Part shown: positions 27,001 through 39,202 of the stretch, in pieces
Numbering within the stretch: position 1 is the stretch's first letter
How the letters are laid out: each line of letters opens with the position of its first letter
Assembly: GCA_005281725.1 (NCBI GenBank)
Contig: SSBO01000007.1
Span: 5,616,667-5,680,666, forward strand
DNA length: 64,000 nt
Reading direction: 5' to 3'
Source of the DNA: Wuchereria bancrofti
Lineage: Eukaryota > Nematoda > Chromadorea > Rhabditida > Onchocercidae
Position numbers and translations under genes: made by a program
Notes under the pieces: generated by a model
Databases searched by the model: none
The model's input: the letters and a program-made list of their open reading frames with translations, nothing else
What the model was told of the DNA's origin: nothing

Positions 27001-28610
27001 AAGTTTTTCTATTCGATCTATTCGATGCTAGCTTATAATGAACAAAGAAAACCAGCTGTTTTAAGAAACATAACAATAACAGAGAAACAATATAGTTAAT
27101 GGCATTATTTAATTTACTTTCGTAAAAACCATCAATAATTCCTGAGCCCACATTGCGACACGTTTACCAACAGTTACTAATGATGCAGTTTGGTAATGCG
27201 TCCGTCCAACGGTAACGATATCTTTCGTTTTCTCGGCGAAATCATCCAGTCGGCTGAGACACACCGCAAGTCTATAAATTCCATTATTTCCAACAAATTT
27301 TCACGGTGAACCAGAAACTGCATAAGCATAGCATAATCAACATGCTGGCCATAACAAGAAAAGGATAAAATGAAATCAAAAGGACATCAATTCTGGCATA
27401 TGAATAAGACATATTCGAGGCACTTTAAATAAAGCTTGAGATAGCAAAATATTTTGTTTTAAGTTAAACCAAAATTCCGAGGAACACATACTTCTTCAAT
27501 ATATAATCGGTAGCTTGCCGCTGAACAATTAAGTCAGCATTATCCTGAACGAAGCACGATGTTGCACCCAAATGTATTATTCCTTTTGCCTTTGGACACA
27601 TCTGAAAAAAAAAAAGCCTCCCGTGGTTGCAAATAATCTTAAAATTATATCACTTAATATAATATAATGTAATAGCACAGCATACGTTCGGCTATACTTT
27701 TACATGATTATTGTTAAATAAATCAGACAAACAATTTTTACCTTCCCAAATGCATAAGTATGGGCCATGACATCATGCTTGATACGTTTCTCCTCTCGTC
27801 TTATTGTACCCCAGTCAATCACTTCCTTTGATTTCTTCATCTCTTCAATAGCCTCTTCAGTAATCTATAACCAACAGATGAACAAATTTTCGAGAAATAT
27901 TGATTCTGGGTTACACCAAGGATATCATAGCAGTCGAGTAGATGTAAACATCTATCATTTCTTCAACTATTCATTTATCACCTGTCGCCCGTATGATCCT
28001 ATGTATATATAACTTAAAAACTTTACATAATCATTAACTACCTTCGAAAACACTAACTGCATCATAGTAACTTAGCAATCAGTAACCGCTTTCGAATCAA
28101 AAATTTATTATATAATAAAATAGTTCCTTGAGAGGAAATTTAAACAACTAAAACCCATAATTTACTTGACGTAAGTCAGTGAATCCATGCCAAAAAAAAA
28201 CCTGTTTTAAACCGAGTTGCATCTCTCCTTCTGCAAGCCAAATCCACATTTGTCGCCATATCAGAACCTTAAGATAAACTAAACATCTTTAACCTCAGAC
28301 CATATTTTTTATATTAGCAACAGTGTTAGAACGACGGAAATTGTTGAAAACTAGTGACTGTTTCCTTCAAATTAACTATTTAAAAAAAAGAATTTGAATT
28401 TATCAAATTTAGTTTAACTAGACAGGACTAATAATTATGAAAGAACACAAAATTAACTTATTTCAAACCAGCTTTTTTCAAAATTACTGTTTCTTTTTTT
28501 ACACTTACCCTGTTTCTTTCGCTCAATATATTCATCAACGGACTCTTGCCACAATATCGTGACTTAAGCACCGTTTCAAATTTATCTTCACTGTTAATAT
28601 GAGAGATCAT
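24063..28610 (-). CDS. adsl-1: Adenylosuccinate lyase
   Basis: Catalyses two steps of purine synthesis: SAICAR to AICAR and adenylosuccinate to AMP, both releasing fumarate. Twelve minus-strand exons join in phase, in coding order 28509-28610, 28202-28267, 27742-27864, 27492-27601, 27118-27271, 26639-26737, 26163-26249, 25818-25895, 25536-25664, 25080-25199, 24659-24886, 24063-24218. The product is 483 residues (human 484). Seen: [18 protein letters not shown] at the N-terminus, [57 protein letters not shown] with His159, [20 protein letters not shown], and the superfamily signature [15 protein letters not shown] with Ser289; both residues coincide with the human catalytic pair. An acceptor CCTCAG lies 12 bases before the ATG, probably for a spliced leader. 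Intron 6 holds a decayed copy of exon 5. Head-to-head with RRP7. Confidence 0.97.
24534..24552. repeat. GA microsatellite in the last ADSL intron
   Basis: Short run of GA dinucleotides, then GACAGAG. Confidence 0.8.
26395..26503 (-). pseudogene. Decayed duplicate of ADSL exon 5 inside intron 6
   Basis: Matches the donor side of exon 5 (27123 onward): the first 20 bases from 26395 are identical, followed by about 85 bases with scattered substitutions and small gaps (shared GCACGTTTAC-like, AATGATGC.GTTTG and AAAGATATC.TT-like blocks). Indels and in-frame stops make it non-functional. Confidence 0.85.
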
Positions 28611-29177
28611 CGTTATTAATTCCTGAGGAATCTCCAAATCTTTAATCAAACCTTTTTTTTTTTAAAACTTAACTATGATAACAATCGGTTCGAGGTATCC
28701 AATTGAAAAAAAAGTAGAGGAATTTAAAGACGTACGAATAATAATATCATCAGGCTTATGACATATAATAAACATTCAAATGATCAAATTTTGGGGAAAT
28801 CCAACATCTCACAAAAAACTAATGGAAATGACACAGATGCCAGCTGTCACACGTGTGAAGTATCTTCTGGCCTAATAAAATCTCATTGGGCACAGTGACG
28901 AATTGCAAACATCCATTCAGTTTTGAATCTGAAAAGTCATTCATTTACATTGTCACGTATTGTCGTGATATTTCTCTGTGGTGTTTTCCACGTAGCACGC
29001 ATATAATGACATCTTATTAGTTGTTATTATTGGTATTAATATTATTATCATCGGCTATTATCACTATTTACTGATTATGAACATTTGTGACTAATTTCGT
29101 CGTTAACAGTGATTTATATGTAACTAGTTATGTTTTTTCAAATAATACAGAAGTTGCAGTTAGTTTTCCTTGTAGTT
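28611..29177. promoter_or_regulatory. Bidirectional promoter region, ADSL (-) and RRP7 (+)
   Basis: 567 bases between divergent start codons of two housekeeping genes for nucleotide and ribosome supply. It includes the ADSL acceptor at 28624-28623. No TATA-like element can be singled out because the sequence is AT-rich throughout. Confidence 0.5.
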
Positions 29178-31967
29178 ATGGTTGCGATAAACAAAAAGCG
29201 AGAAGAAACGATAACAGTGAGTTCTAAGGCAGAAAAGAAGAGTAAGAGAAAGAAAATCCGGAAAGTGAAAATTTCCGGAAAAGTATCAGCAGAAGTGAAG
29301 AATGTAGTTCCATCAACGAGTTCCAGCACAAATGACAAGGTGCCGGTCTTGTGCAACATCGATTATAACTCTTTGCAAAGTTAGTTAGCTTCATTTTTGA
29401 AGGGAGTCAAAAGTTACGACTAAACATGCAGTATTCGAGCAATTCTTCCATACCTATATATATATATAGGTATGAATATAGGTATTCCATAGGTATTCCT
29501 AATAGGTATACGTAGGTATTCCTAATAAAAAGTAAATTAAGGTAAACGCCTAACATGGGGCAAAATTCTGTTGCAAAATTAAATAAGGCTTGTCATTCAT
29601 TCGTTACCAAAAAATAGAAGAAATAAAATGAAAGTAAGGGAAGAAGTGCGATCATTATCTACCAGATAAGGCTATTGGAATGTTCAAATAATTAATTAAG
29701 GTAAATTTCGGGCATCTCAAAACTTATTATTATCGATCATATTAAATATATCGAAATTAATTACGGTAGCATTAATTATTAGAATATTGTTTGATAATTT
29801 TTGACATTTCCATCTGACATTCTTCTATTTGTTTTTCTGAGAGTAAAATTCTACTCGTAGTTAGTTGGAAAAAAGTAAATTTCCCTGCCGTCTTTATTTC
29901 ACATTCTACTAAAGTATATTTTCTCCCGCTTAAAAGAGTGAGTATTTAAAATGCGTTGAGAAGAAAGTGCCTGAGCGTTCAAGTTTGGGTTTTTTGGGTA
30001 GCAATATGGCATTCACTGCCTCCCTACAGCTACTTTTTCAAACTTTCTAATATTGTTCAATAACTTCGGTCGACGATAATCTTTATCTCGACAAAATAAA
30101 GACTGGTCGAACTTCTCAGCAAAGCATTTACCTATATATAATATATATTATATAAGTTTATACTTTATCTGTTTTATTGAAATTAGCAATTAAGCATTCA
30201 TTGATAACGGATATATAACCTGTACTTTTTATAGCGTTGCGGTATGGAATCAATGAAAAATTCAGTTCAGAGAGGCATCTGTTTTTAAAAAAAGATCCTA
30301 CAAACCAGTTTTCATTAATTATTACCAATATACCTCCATATATCACTCCGGTAAGTGTAAGAATTTCCCAAGAGATGAAGCTGAAGAATTTTGATTCTAA
30401 AATAGGATTGGAAAAATTGACAGTGAGAAAAAAATTTCTAAAAAATGATGGAACTGTAGATTGCATTGGGACGAATTTTGGCTGAACTTGGTTCTGGTAG
30501 ACCGGAAGAAATAATTGCACAACGTGGTACAGCGGCCAGTGATAAGATTACGGAGGTATTCTTTCTTTTCCTGCTGTGTATTTTATCTTTTTATTATTAC
30601 TTTTCCTACTGTATATTTTATGTATTTTTATTATTCAGGGTTTTTACACGGCATCTGCTCGTTTGAAAACGGAAACTGCTGTTGAACAAGCGCTACAGAA
30701 TTGTGAAAATATTCCATTCCTTTCTTTAAGCAATATCGATATTAAACTGACACAAAACGGAGCAACAAGTAATTTTAATTTGCGAAACTTCATAGTACTT
30801 TTTTTTGCCCGCCGAACTTCATATTATTTCACTTTTGTTCAATTCACAAATCTTTAAGTCAGCGATCATTTATTATTTAATGCCAGTTATCATCGATGAA
30901 GGATGACAGGTTTAAATTCATATTTCATTGTTATTGTTTGTTTGTAGAATCGTGCAATGAATATCGCAATTCTTTCAAAACAATGGCACAATTGCAGGAA
31001 AGCGTGAATTCGTACATTGAAAAGCATGATGCTAAGATCCTGGAAGTATGTCATATATACAAAATTGAACATTTATGTAACGTAATTTTCTGATGCATCC
31101 AGTTTTTATTTCTCATGTGTTATGTTAACAAATGTCCATCTCATTTGTAACGTTTCAGGAAAAACGGAAAGCGAAGAAGATGGCTAATGTTCCAGATGAG
31201 GATGGATGGATAACTGTTACAAAATCGCGTATGTTGTTACTTGTACATTTTGTTAAAATTCCTAGATTTATTTCATCAAAATTCGGTTATTGAAATCTAG
31301 TTTAAATAGCGTAGTAAACTTACTAAAATGATTTTTAGATTATAAGCCTGTACCGAGCGCTATTGTTGTGAAGAACAAGGAGGATTTGTTGAAATTGTCA
31401 AAGAAGAAAAAGCGCGTGGTTCGTTTAATATTTTGTTGGAAAATTTGTCAATTTCTGATAAGGATAGCAATTCAGTGTTGTTGTTTGTCAGTGTGAATTG
31501 ACGAGCAGGGGAAATTTTTGGTTAAATCATAGTCTTATGGTAACCTTTGTTATCCAGGATGAATAAGTTGAAGTTTCAGGAAGAAAGCATCGCTTTCTAC
31601 TCATTCCAATTGAAACAGTCAAAATTGAAACGTAAGTCTTTCCTTTCTTTGTTATAAATTTTTTTTTTAAACAATGCAGAATAAATGCTGTATGAAGCAT
31701 CAGTTCTGTTGTTTCATCTCATTTTTCTAGCAGAAGCTACAAGAGAGAAAGAAGAGGACTTTAGAAATTAGGATATCAATTTTTAAGTTAAATTTTACAA
31801 TTTTAGAATTAAAGGGGCTGTGATTTGAAATAACATTTCATTTCAGAAAACCAAATATTTAATTCTCCACATTTCTTTTAGATCTTGAAGAATTGAGACG
31901 AAAATTTGCCGAAGACAAGAAAAAGCTGGCAATTGCAAAAGCGGCAAGGAAATTTCGCCCATTGTGA
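29178..31967 (+). CDS. Ribosomal RNA-processing protein 7 (RRP7A homologue)
   Basis: RRP7 is a nucleolar factor of the UTP-C/CURI complexes for early small-subunit rRNA processing. Nine exons join in phase: 29178-29379, 30235-30350, 30460-30555, 30639-30768, 30948-31045, 31159-31228, 31339-31415, 31580-31631, 31882-31967, giving 308 residues. The N-terminus is Lys/Ser-rich (nuclear-localisation type, KKSKRKKIRKVK), then an RRM-like region beginning FSLIITNIPPYITP, then GFYTASARLKTETAVEQAL, and the C-terminal RRP7 domain: MANVPDEDGWITVTK, KLSKKKKR, ESIAFYSFQLKQSKLK and LEELRRKFAEDKKKL, ending KFRPL as in the human protein (KFRPY). Exon 7 may end three bases later (31418), adding one Val. The start is the first in-frame ATG; the exon before intron 1 would otherwise run to a stop four bases on. 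Confidence 0.93.
29449..29526. repeat. 26-bp perfect palindrome followed by five TAGGTAT iterations
   Basis: 29449-29474 is its own reverse complement (CATACC, TA core, GGTATG). TAGGTAT occurs at 29467, 29479, 29490, 29503 and 29513, spaced 10-13 bases, several extended to TAGGTATTCC. Located in RRP7 intron 1. Confidence 0.85.
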
Positions 31968-32004
31968 AGTTTCCAGTTCTCAGTAATTCTATCATTTTTG
32001 TGCT

Positions 32005-32010
32005 AATAAA
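32005..32010 (+). terminator. RRP7 polyadenylation signal AATAAA
   Basis: Canonical hexamer 38 bases after the stop codon. Confidence 0.6.
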
Positions 32011-33920
32011 AATTTCATATAACTGCTGACCGACATAATTCGAGAGTATATATATATATATACATATATATACCATGACTTACAATGCAGAATAAACGTT
32101 ATAATTAAAATTGTGCACAACTCTTATACAAATGAATGTTCTCGAAGGTGTAAAAAAGTGGCGCCAAAAATTATGATTGCAACAATAGTAATAGTAATTT
32201 TTACCTGCTTTAAGGGAGTAATTCTAATCCTAATCAAGCGAAATTCTCTTAACGTGTAAACGTATCTTCTCTGCATATTTGTTTAAATCAGCAAGTGCAG
32301 TATATTATTAATGCTTAAGTTAACATTTGACGGTAAGCTATTCGTAATGTGATCATAATAAATGGTGAATTTAATATGTATGAATCGCCATGGGTGATAT
32401 GTACATATGAATCCGTGCTGCAATGAACGGATAGAACAGTATTAATGATCGAATGCATGTTAAATCCTTCAGAAAAAATCACATGAATTAAATCACTGAG
32501 AGAGATAATAAATAAAGCCAATATGGTTGTAAATGGAGTATAAAATAGAAACATCGCATTTATCGAGCAAATTAATCCAGTAACTTTTTCTTCTTTTTAC
32601 TGTTTTTATCTTTAAACCAAATTATTTGCTTTATTGATGAGACGTAAGGAAGTTAAAAAGAAAGTTCTTATCAACTTTGTAAAATTTAATAGCAGTGAAG
32701 ACCTCCGTAGTTGCAATACCTAATATTGAAAAGAGGAACACTTTTATTACATGAGAAAGAAAATAGCCAAATAAAAAAAGCCACAAAAGTTATTATTTAC
32801 AGAATATAAAGGACTGACAATTGGGCGCCAATCTTTGCTCAATATAATAATAATAGCAGGAACAGTTTCTTGAAAAATTTTCGGGACTAAAGTGTAAACT
32901 CCTTCAATTGAGCAAGTGTTAAAGATGCATCTCCGAAATTAAAGCTAAGACGCATAAAAAGCCAATAAAAATGTTGACAGTTTCCCTTTTGAATTGATGC
33001 ATACATCTGAAGATTGAAGTAAATGTGTGGGTATTAAGAGATTTTCTTGAAACCATAAAATGTGAAGGAAATGGATTAAAAACATTTGAAGATGTAAAAA
33101 CAATCTTTTCTCCTTTTTCTTTTATGTAGATCATCATAAAAGTAAAGGATAGCAATGGATAAACAAAAAAACAAAAAAAGAAAAAATGCTGAATAATACA
33201 ACAAGCAAGAAAACGATTTATTGGATGAAATTTGAGCCTAAGCAGATGGTTCCTTCAGCACAAAACACAGAATAACAATTTATTTCTCAGCAATTTTGCA
33301 TATTTCTCTAAAAAAAATCTGCTTACTTGTTTAACCCAAGTGCACTTATTTGACATTTTTTAATATGAAATCTTTACCAATCGTTCTTAAAATTTTATCA
33401 TTCACTTCGGATTTTCAGATGGATTAAATGACCACATCATAAAGTCCTATCAATCAATTCTGATTCCTCAATTTCGAAAGCAAAGCTCGGAAGAAAAATC
33501 CGAATTATGAATAAGCACTAGAAAACTCCAACCCAACCATTTTGTTCGACAGTAGTTTAGAAAAAAGTTTCTAAACTTTCCCTGCTCTGATTTTTGGAAA
33601 AGAAAACTAATGTTCTTATGCTTTAAACACATATCCATACATACACACTTATACATATTGAAAAGCTATATGTCTGGACAGGTTACATCAAATCCAATAC
33701 TAATTAATCAAATTTAAACCAATTATAGCTTTCTAGTAAAATTTCATTCCCTGCACCGACATATAAAAAACAGCCCAGAGTACTTCCTCCTCAACAAATT
33801 TTGTGTTCAATTCATAGAGCATTGAATAAAATAACAAAAACATCCAAAGGGGATTTGAAAAAAGAATTTTGTAAAAAACCAAGGAGAGGAGATTTCAATT
33901 ATATAAAAGATCTGCACAGA

Positions 33921-33985
33921 CACACATATATATGCATAAATATATACACACATGCACAGACTTACATATATACACACATGCACAA

Positions 33986-34031
<46 letters not shown>
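33921..34031. repeat. Compound CA/CATA/TA microsatellite
   Basis: Interrupted CACA, TATA and CATA runs ending in about 17 uninterrupted CA units. ORFs on both strands across it are repeat translations. Confidence 0.9.
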
Positions 34032-34032
<1 letters not shown>

Positions 34033-34160
34033 AATCTTACGAACCAGTCGGTTCTCATTTTTTCCATCTGAAAATTACGCTTCTTTTTCAATTGAATATA
34101 TGAAAAAAAAAAATATGGATGAGTAATGCATTGAACAATGAAAAAGAAAAACATTCCGTA

Positions 34161-37100
34161 TTAATCATAACCTGGATGCTCAGGACAACAATTCTTGCGT
34201 GTAAACCATTCATCGATGCAGCTGAAATAAAAATGGTATCATCTTTTAAAAAAAGACAAAAAAGGAATCGAACAGATGTAAACATGGAACTAAGCCAATT
34301 GTAAAACTGTTATGGAAAAATGATCTTATTATCAAGAGTAGAAGCTTTTTATAATTTTAGGGCAGATTGCTAATTAATCCCCTCCTCCTCCCTCCTCTCT
34401 CCCCAGAAAAAAAAACACATTAGATCGTAAGTTGCTTATTCATAATTTTGATTCCAAAAAATAAAAACATTAACTAAACATTATTTACAATTTAGAGACA
34501 CTAACAATAGTTGATAATAAAAGAAAAGAAGCAATAAACGCGAATAGCAACATGAAATAATTTCGGACGTTATTGCTTCATTTTAAAAGGAGTGAACTAC
34601 AACACTACAAAATTGGGCAGAAATGCTTTATAAGTTAATGGATCGAATGTCACTACTATATCATATCGTATCATATCATTATCTTTTCGACATCTTGATA
34701 TCGTCATTACCACTAATGGTAATAGGTTAACCGTATCTTTAGCAACTTCCAACAGCGAAACAACTGCTTAGTTGGGATGGTTAATTTTAAATAAAAAAAT
34801 AAATATATTACCTTTTATGATAGATACATAAGCAAGGAAGACGCGCAATTCGATCACCACTGGACATTTCTTCGAGACATATCGAACATTCTCCCTTGTC
34901 CTCTCTTAATTCATCTTCTGGAGTTCAAAAACGAATTACTTTTGTCACCGTATAAAGAGCAAAATATTGAAATTTCTCATTTAATCGATGAAAAACTGAT
35001 ACTTTAAAATAAAATATAACTGTTAAATTTGGAAAGATTTATAACATCAAATCAGACCTATCTACCAAAGAAAACCAAAGTGGTAAACAAGTGCAAACCA
35101 TTATATGTTATTCTAGGGCGTGTTAGACACATAACTAAATGAATTTCAGCTTCATCAGAGGGTACCGTTTTTTTGCAAATCGGGCACTTGATATCCTGCG
35201 ATAAACCTGCAAGAACACTTTTTTTTATAATATTTTATAAGTTTTGTAATGGCGAAGTCACTTAATCCTCAAGTCTCAGAAATCCTTAAGTTCGATTTGT
35301 TATGGCATATAAATCTATTATCAATAATGCTTTAAATATATTTAAATATATGACAAATTGTAAGTGGATATTTTGTTGCAAAATTTCTAAAACCAAATTG
35401 CACATTCTAATGTAGCTGAAATCTGCAAATATTTTCATTTTTCTATTTAAATAATTAAGGGAGAGAAAGAAATGAATATATTTTCATTTTTCTATTTAAA
35501 TAATTAAGAGAGGGAAAGAAATGAAGAATAAACCCCGCAGGAGTCAATTAAATCAATGGATTTTTAAATTTAAACTTTTAATTCCTCAAAAAGAGTAGAA
35601 CTTTCAAAACGTATAATGAAAAAAAAAAATCTTTTTTTTAAAAAAATACCAAATTATGACTCCATATATGTTTCAAAAACAGTGCACTGTTATGTACGAT
35701 AATTTTCTCGAACAGCTTTTCAATTCACTTCATACTTTTTAAAATTGCTTATTTCCTTATCGATTATGATATCAACTAGTTTATGCTTTACTTTAATCAT
35801 CAAATGAACAAAAGTAATGATTTTTAGTCTCCAGGAGTATGTCTAAAAAGATAGAAACATTCAACATCTTTTGACCTTCAGCATAAACACTGAAATTAAG
35901 TGACAAATGCAGCTTCACTTCTAGGCGACTCGCTTCACTTTCTTCATCATTACTTTTAATCGCCCACTTTACATCAAAATTTTACCCTACCAATCAATAT
36001 CTTTCCTTTTCGTGCTATGTATAAGATATATTTTCAACTGCTTTATTTATTTCACGTTAAAGATATTAACCCCATTTACGACGCTTAATGTTTAAGGCAA
36101 GAATCATCAAGAACAGAAAACAGTAAAATAGTGCAGCTCATAATCAGCAATAGAATTTAATTAAAACAACGTATAATTACTTTTATCACATCCAAGTAAA
36201 AGGTTAGTTATACTAACACTAACAGATGAAGCATTCAGTAGTATCAGTAAAGGAAAACAAGATTGCGGTAAGCCATTATTCTTTAATTATACTTCATTCG
36301 CCCCGCATTAATAAGCATAATAGCTATCCTTCCTTCTTTTCAAATAATAAATTTAAACTCATATATTGAACTTCCACACTTGGATAATAGGAAAATGGAA
36401 AATCTTCACTCTTCCAACGTCTGTTACTCTCTTGTTCTTATATAAGTTCAAATATCAATCGACAAAATGAAAAAAGAATATAATCTGTATCCTGACAGAC
36501 ATAGAAAGTAAGTATTCGAACTTACGACTCAAAAACTGCAGCACCGGCATCGACCGACGTGCTGGAGCATCACGTGAGCCTCTATGTGTTCGTAAATGTG
36601 AAACGGAGAATCTGAAATTTCTTAATTTTTACTAACACTTTACAAATGATTGAAAACAGGGAATAATTTCTTTAATTCCGTGCGGAAAATTCTCAGTTAT
36701 GGGATCTGTTTATCTTTCATAAGTTAATTTCAAGGTTCACGGATGAACAGCAATTCTGCAGATTACAAGGCTTATAAAGTAATAGATTCTGAATCTCCAG
36801 AATACTATAAAGAATAATTCTAAATATTAAAAATAGAAAGTGCATATAAAAAACTTTAGCCACCGGTTTTCCTTCCAGACAAATCCCCACATGTAAAATC
36901 AAGAAATCACCAACCCTACTGGTCGTGTATCAACCGAAGAACCAGAGTGTAATGCAACACTTGTTCCTGGTGCATCTTCATCGGAATCCGATGTACTTTC
37001 ATTGTCAACCCGTCCCTGCAAACTGCTGGTATTTACTTAAAGCTCTCATAAATTTCAACATTAAGGTAAAAACATCTCTTTGGTTTCTGATATAAAGAAA

Positions 37101-39202
37101 ATATACCCCTTGGCAGAACTTAATTGGACACTCACAATTCATGCACGACGAAAAACAATGAAATAAGGTTAATAAAACCTTTGGAATAAAATACACATTC
37201 AACATTACTTGAGACAACAACGATGTATCCCAATAGTAATGATATTTCTTGATCAAAAGTGACAAAAATTTTTAGGAAAATTATATTACGAATTTTCTAC
37301 AAAAAGATAGGTCTTTCAGAATATAGAATGATGAAATGAGAATAATGAAATGTGTGATATTACTGATTTTAAAGGTATTTTAAATTTATGGGCACTAAAA
37401 TTGCATATGTTACACTTACCAGCGTTATGTTGTATTTCCTGAGAAAAGGACACTAATGCCAATCGTTTAAAGAATTCTGAACAAAAAAGCGGACCACTAA
37501 TCATTTAGTAAGTCCAGATTTCAGTCTTCCACAGATAATTTTTGGCTAGCAAAATGTACTAATGCTTTTTCTAGCTTGTTCGAAGTTTGTAATATGTTTC
37601 CACATGCTTCAACTGCTAATCTTAAATTCCAATAACATTTATACTTGTTAATGGTTAAATGAGGAACAAAAAATCCTCACGACACAGTACACAAACATAT
37701 GCACTCATGCATGGTGTTGGTTGCAAATTTACATTTCGCATTCCACGTAATATATAAAAATTTTAGTAGTACCCTAAGGTTGCTGATACTACCAATGCCA
37801 GTGATCAGATGAGGATTACGATGATTAGCTGAAGCTGACACTGTTGTTGTATCGGCCACTGAATTAGATCGAGGTCGACGCTAAATTAAAATTTTTGAGT
37901 GCAAAATTAAAACAAACAAACAAACAGGTTTTCACTTGTTATATGTGAACGAAAACAAGAAAACAAAACAATTACTCATTTAAAAGTGTAGTTAAACGAT
38001 TCAATTCCAACATACTTAATTTAAAATTAATAAATCGAAAATGAAAACTAAATCGTGCATCGTAAAACAAATTCAACTGTAAAACACAGATAACAATTAA
38101 GTCTAGGATGATATAAAAAAAATTATTCTATTCTACTCCTGAAACTCCTGCGTCTTATTCATAACGGAAACATGATTTATTTCTTCTACAGGACAGTTTT
38201 GCGAATCTTTATTGAAGAATGACATTCTAATTCTCCGAAAGACAAACATAAAATACGATCGGTCAGGAAAGTTTTCGAATACTGAGCTAAACAGAACGTT
38301 TAAAAGCCATCAAAAAAAAAAAGCTTCAAAAGAGAAACAAAATTTCGTCAACTTCAGAATACAAGGCATTTGCTCTCCTATGCATACAGTTACAGTAAGT
38401 GTTTAAAACATTAAAATTTGAGTACAGACTTTTAAAAGTTAAGTGGCTCATTGTAAATAACGTATTTTCGGAGAGAAATATCTTTGCAGCATAAAGTAAT
38501 TAATATTATAGGATTTAAATAAATAATATTAGGCTTTTGATGAAAAGATATTGTTGTTGCTAGCCAAATCAACAACAGCTGGACACTGACGCAAGTGATG
38601 CCCTTATGTAATAACAACATTATGATTTCCGCACTCCATAGAAACGCACTTTATTTAATCTCACAAGAAAGCACGTGGAACAGGAGGCAGGTAATACTGA
38701 TTCGTCAGAGAATGAATCACGACTTTTCGGACCTAAGTGATCGCTGAATGTATTGAATGATTAACAACGCTCTTTAAATTTAAGGATCTATAACCTTATT
38801 CTAGTGTAACAGAAGCTTCACAAATTGACAGAAGTGAAACCAATTTAATATAAAATCTATAAAATAATGTCAAAGATATCATTGTCAACTTGAAAGGATA
38901 AGATAGAAACAGACCTTTTATTTAGAACATCGAACATAGCGAGACGTAAAATTTGAAAACGAATCAACAATATTTGTCTTCAGTATAATTATTTTTGTGT
39001 TACTATTTACGGACCTAGTAAACAACTGTTTAAGGAAGGACATATCTTGTGAATTTTATCAAAGAATTCGTCCTTTGAGTTAATATGCATCTATTTTGGG
39101 ACACAGAAAAATTCCAAAGTTCCAATTAATCTGCGAATCATCTCTGTGAAATTCACAAAAACTAACATGTAAATCGGTTTGAACTGATTGGCGTCCACCC
39201 AT
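34161..39202 (-). CDS. ZNRF1/2-type zinc and RING finger E3 ubiquitin ligase
   Basis: Membrane-associated E3 ligase family. Seven minus-strand exons join in phase, in coding order 39167-39202, 37773-37880, 36915-37015, 36526-36611, 35099-35206, 34812-34917, 34161-34221, giving 201 residues (human ZNRF1 227). The N-terminus MGGRQS is an N-myristoylation consensus as in ZNRF1 (MGGKQS). A Ser/Thr-rich region follows (NSVADTTTVSASAN, DNESTSDSDEDAPGTS, SHLRTHRGSRDAPARRS). Then the zinc finger with C118, C121, H133, C137 (CPICKKTVPSDEAEIHLVMC) and CLTRPRITYN, and the RING with C157, C160, C175, C177, H180, C183, C194, H197 (ECSICLEE, RLPCLCIYHKSCIDEWF, CCPEHP). The first exon codes only 12 residues and is 1.3 kb from the second; the myristoylation motif and phase support it. 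No other gene is seen within the introns. Confidence 0.94.
34378..34404. repeat. 27-base homopyrimidine tract in the last ZNRF intron
   Basis: Uninterrupted C/T run (CCTCC units) on the plus strand, so G/A on the transcribed RNA; capable of triplex-like structure. Confidence 0.85.
35429..35524. repeat. Tandem duplication, 49-bp period, two near-identical copies
   Basis: 35429-35475 and 35478-35524 are both 47 bases and differ at about two positions (GGGAGAG versus GAGAGGG), so the duplication is recent. In ZNRF intron 4. Confidence 0.9.

Larger units (their letters stand above)
31968..34160. other. Spacer between convergent RRP7 and ZNRF
   Basis: About 2.2 kb between two 3' ends. Holds the RRP7 poly(A) signal, a TA run near 32046-32070, a CA microsatellite at 33921-34031 that probably lies in the ZNRF 3' UTR, and no supported gene. 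Confidence 0.5.

Noticed and set aside
28686..28699. B-box-like GGTTCGAGG suggestive of a tRNA
   Set aside because: No A box, no cloverleaf pairing at the right distance.
30158..30520. Minus-strand 120-codon ORF over RRP7 exon 2
   Set aside because: Shadow of the RRP7 exon and its flanking introns; no minus-strand splice support or family.
33807..34154. Cys/Val-rich minus-strand ORF
   Set aside because: Translation of the CA microsatellite.
38212..38406. Plus-strand Lys-rich ORF inside ZNRF intron 1
   Set aside because: No ATG at its start (opens with TTG), no flanking exon, A-rich composition.
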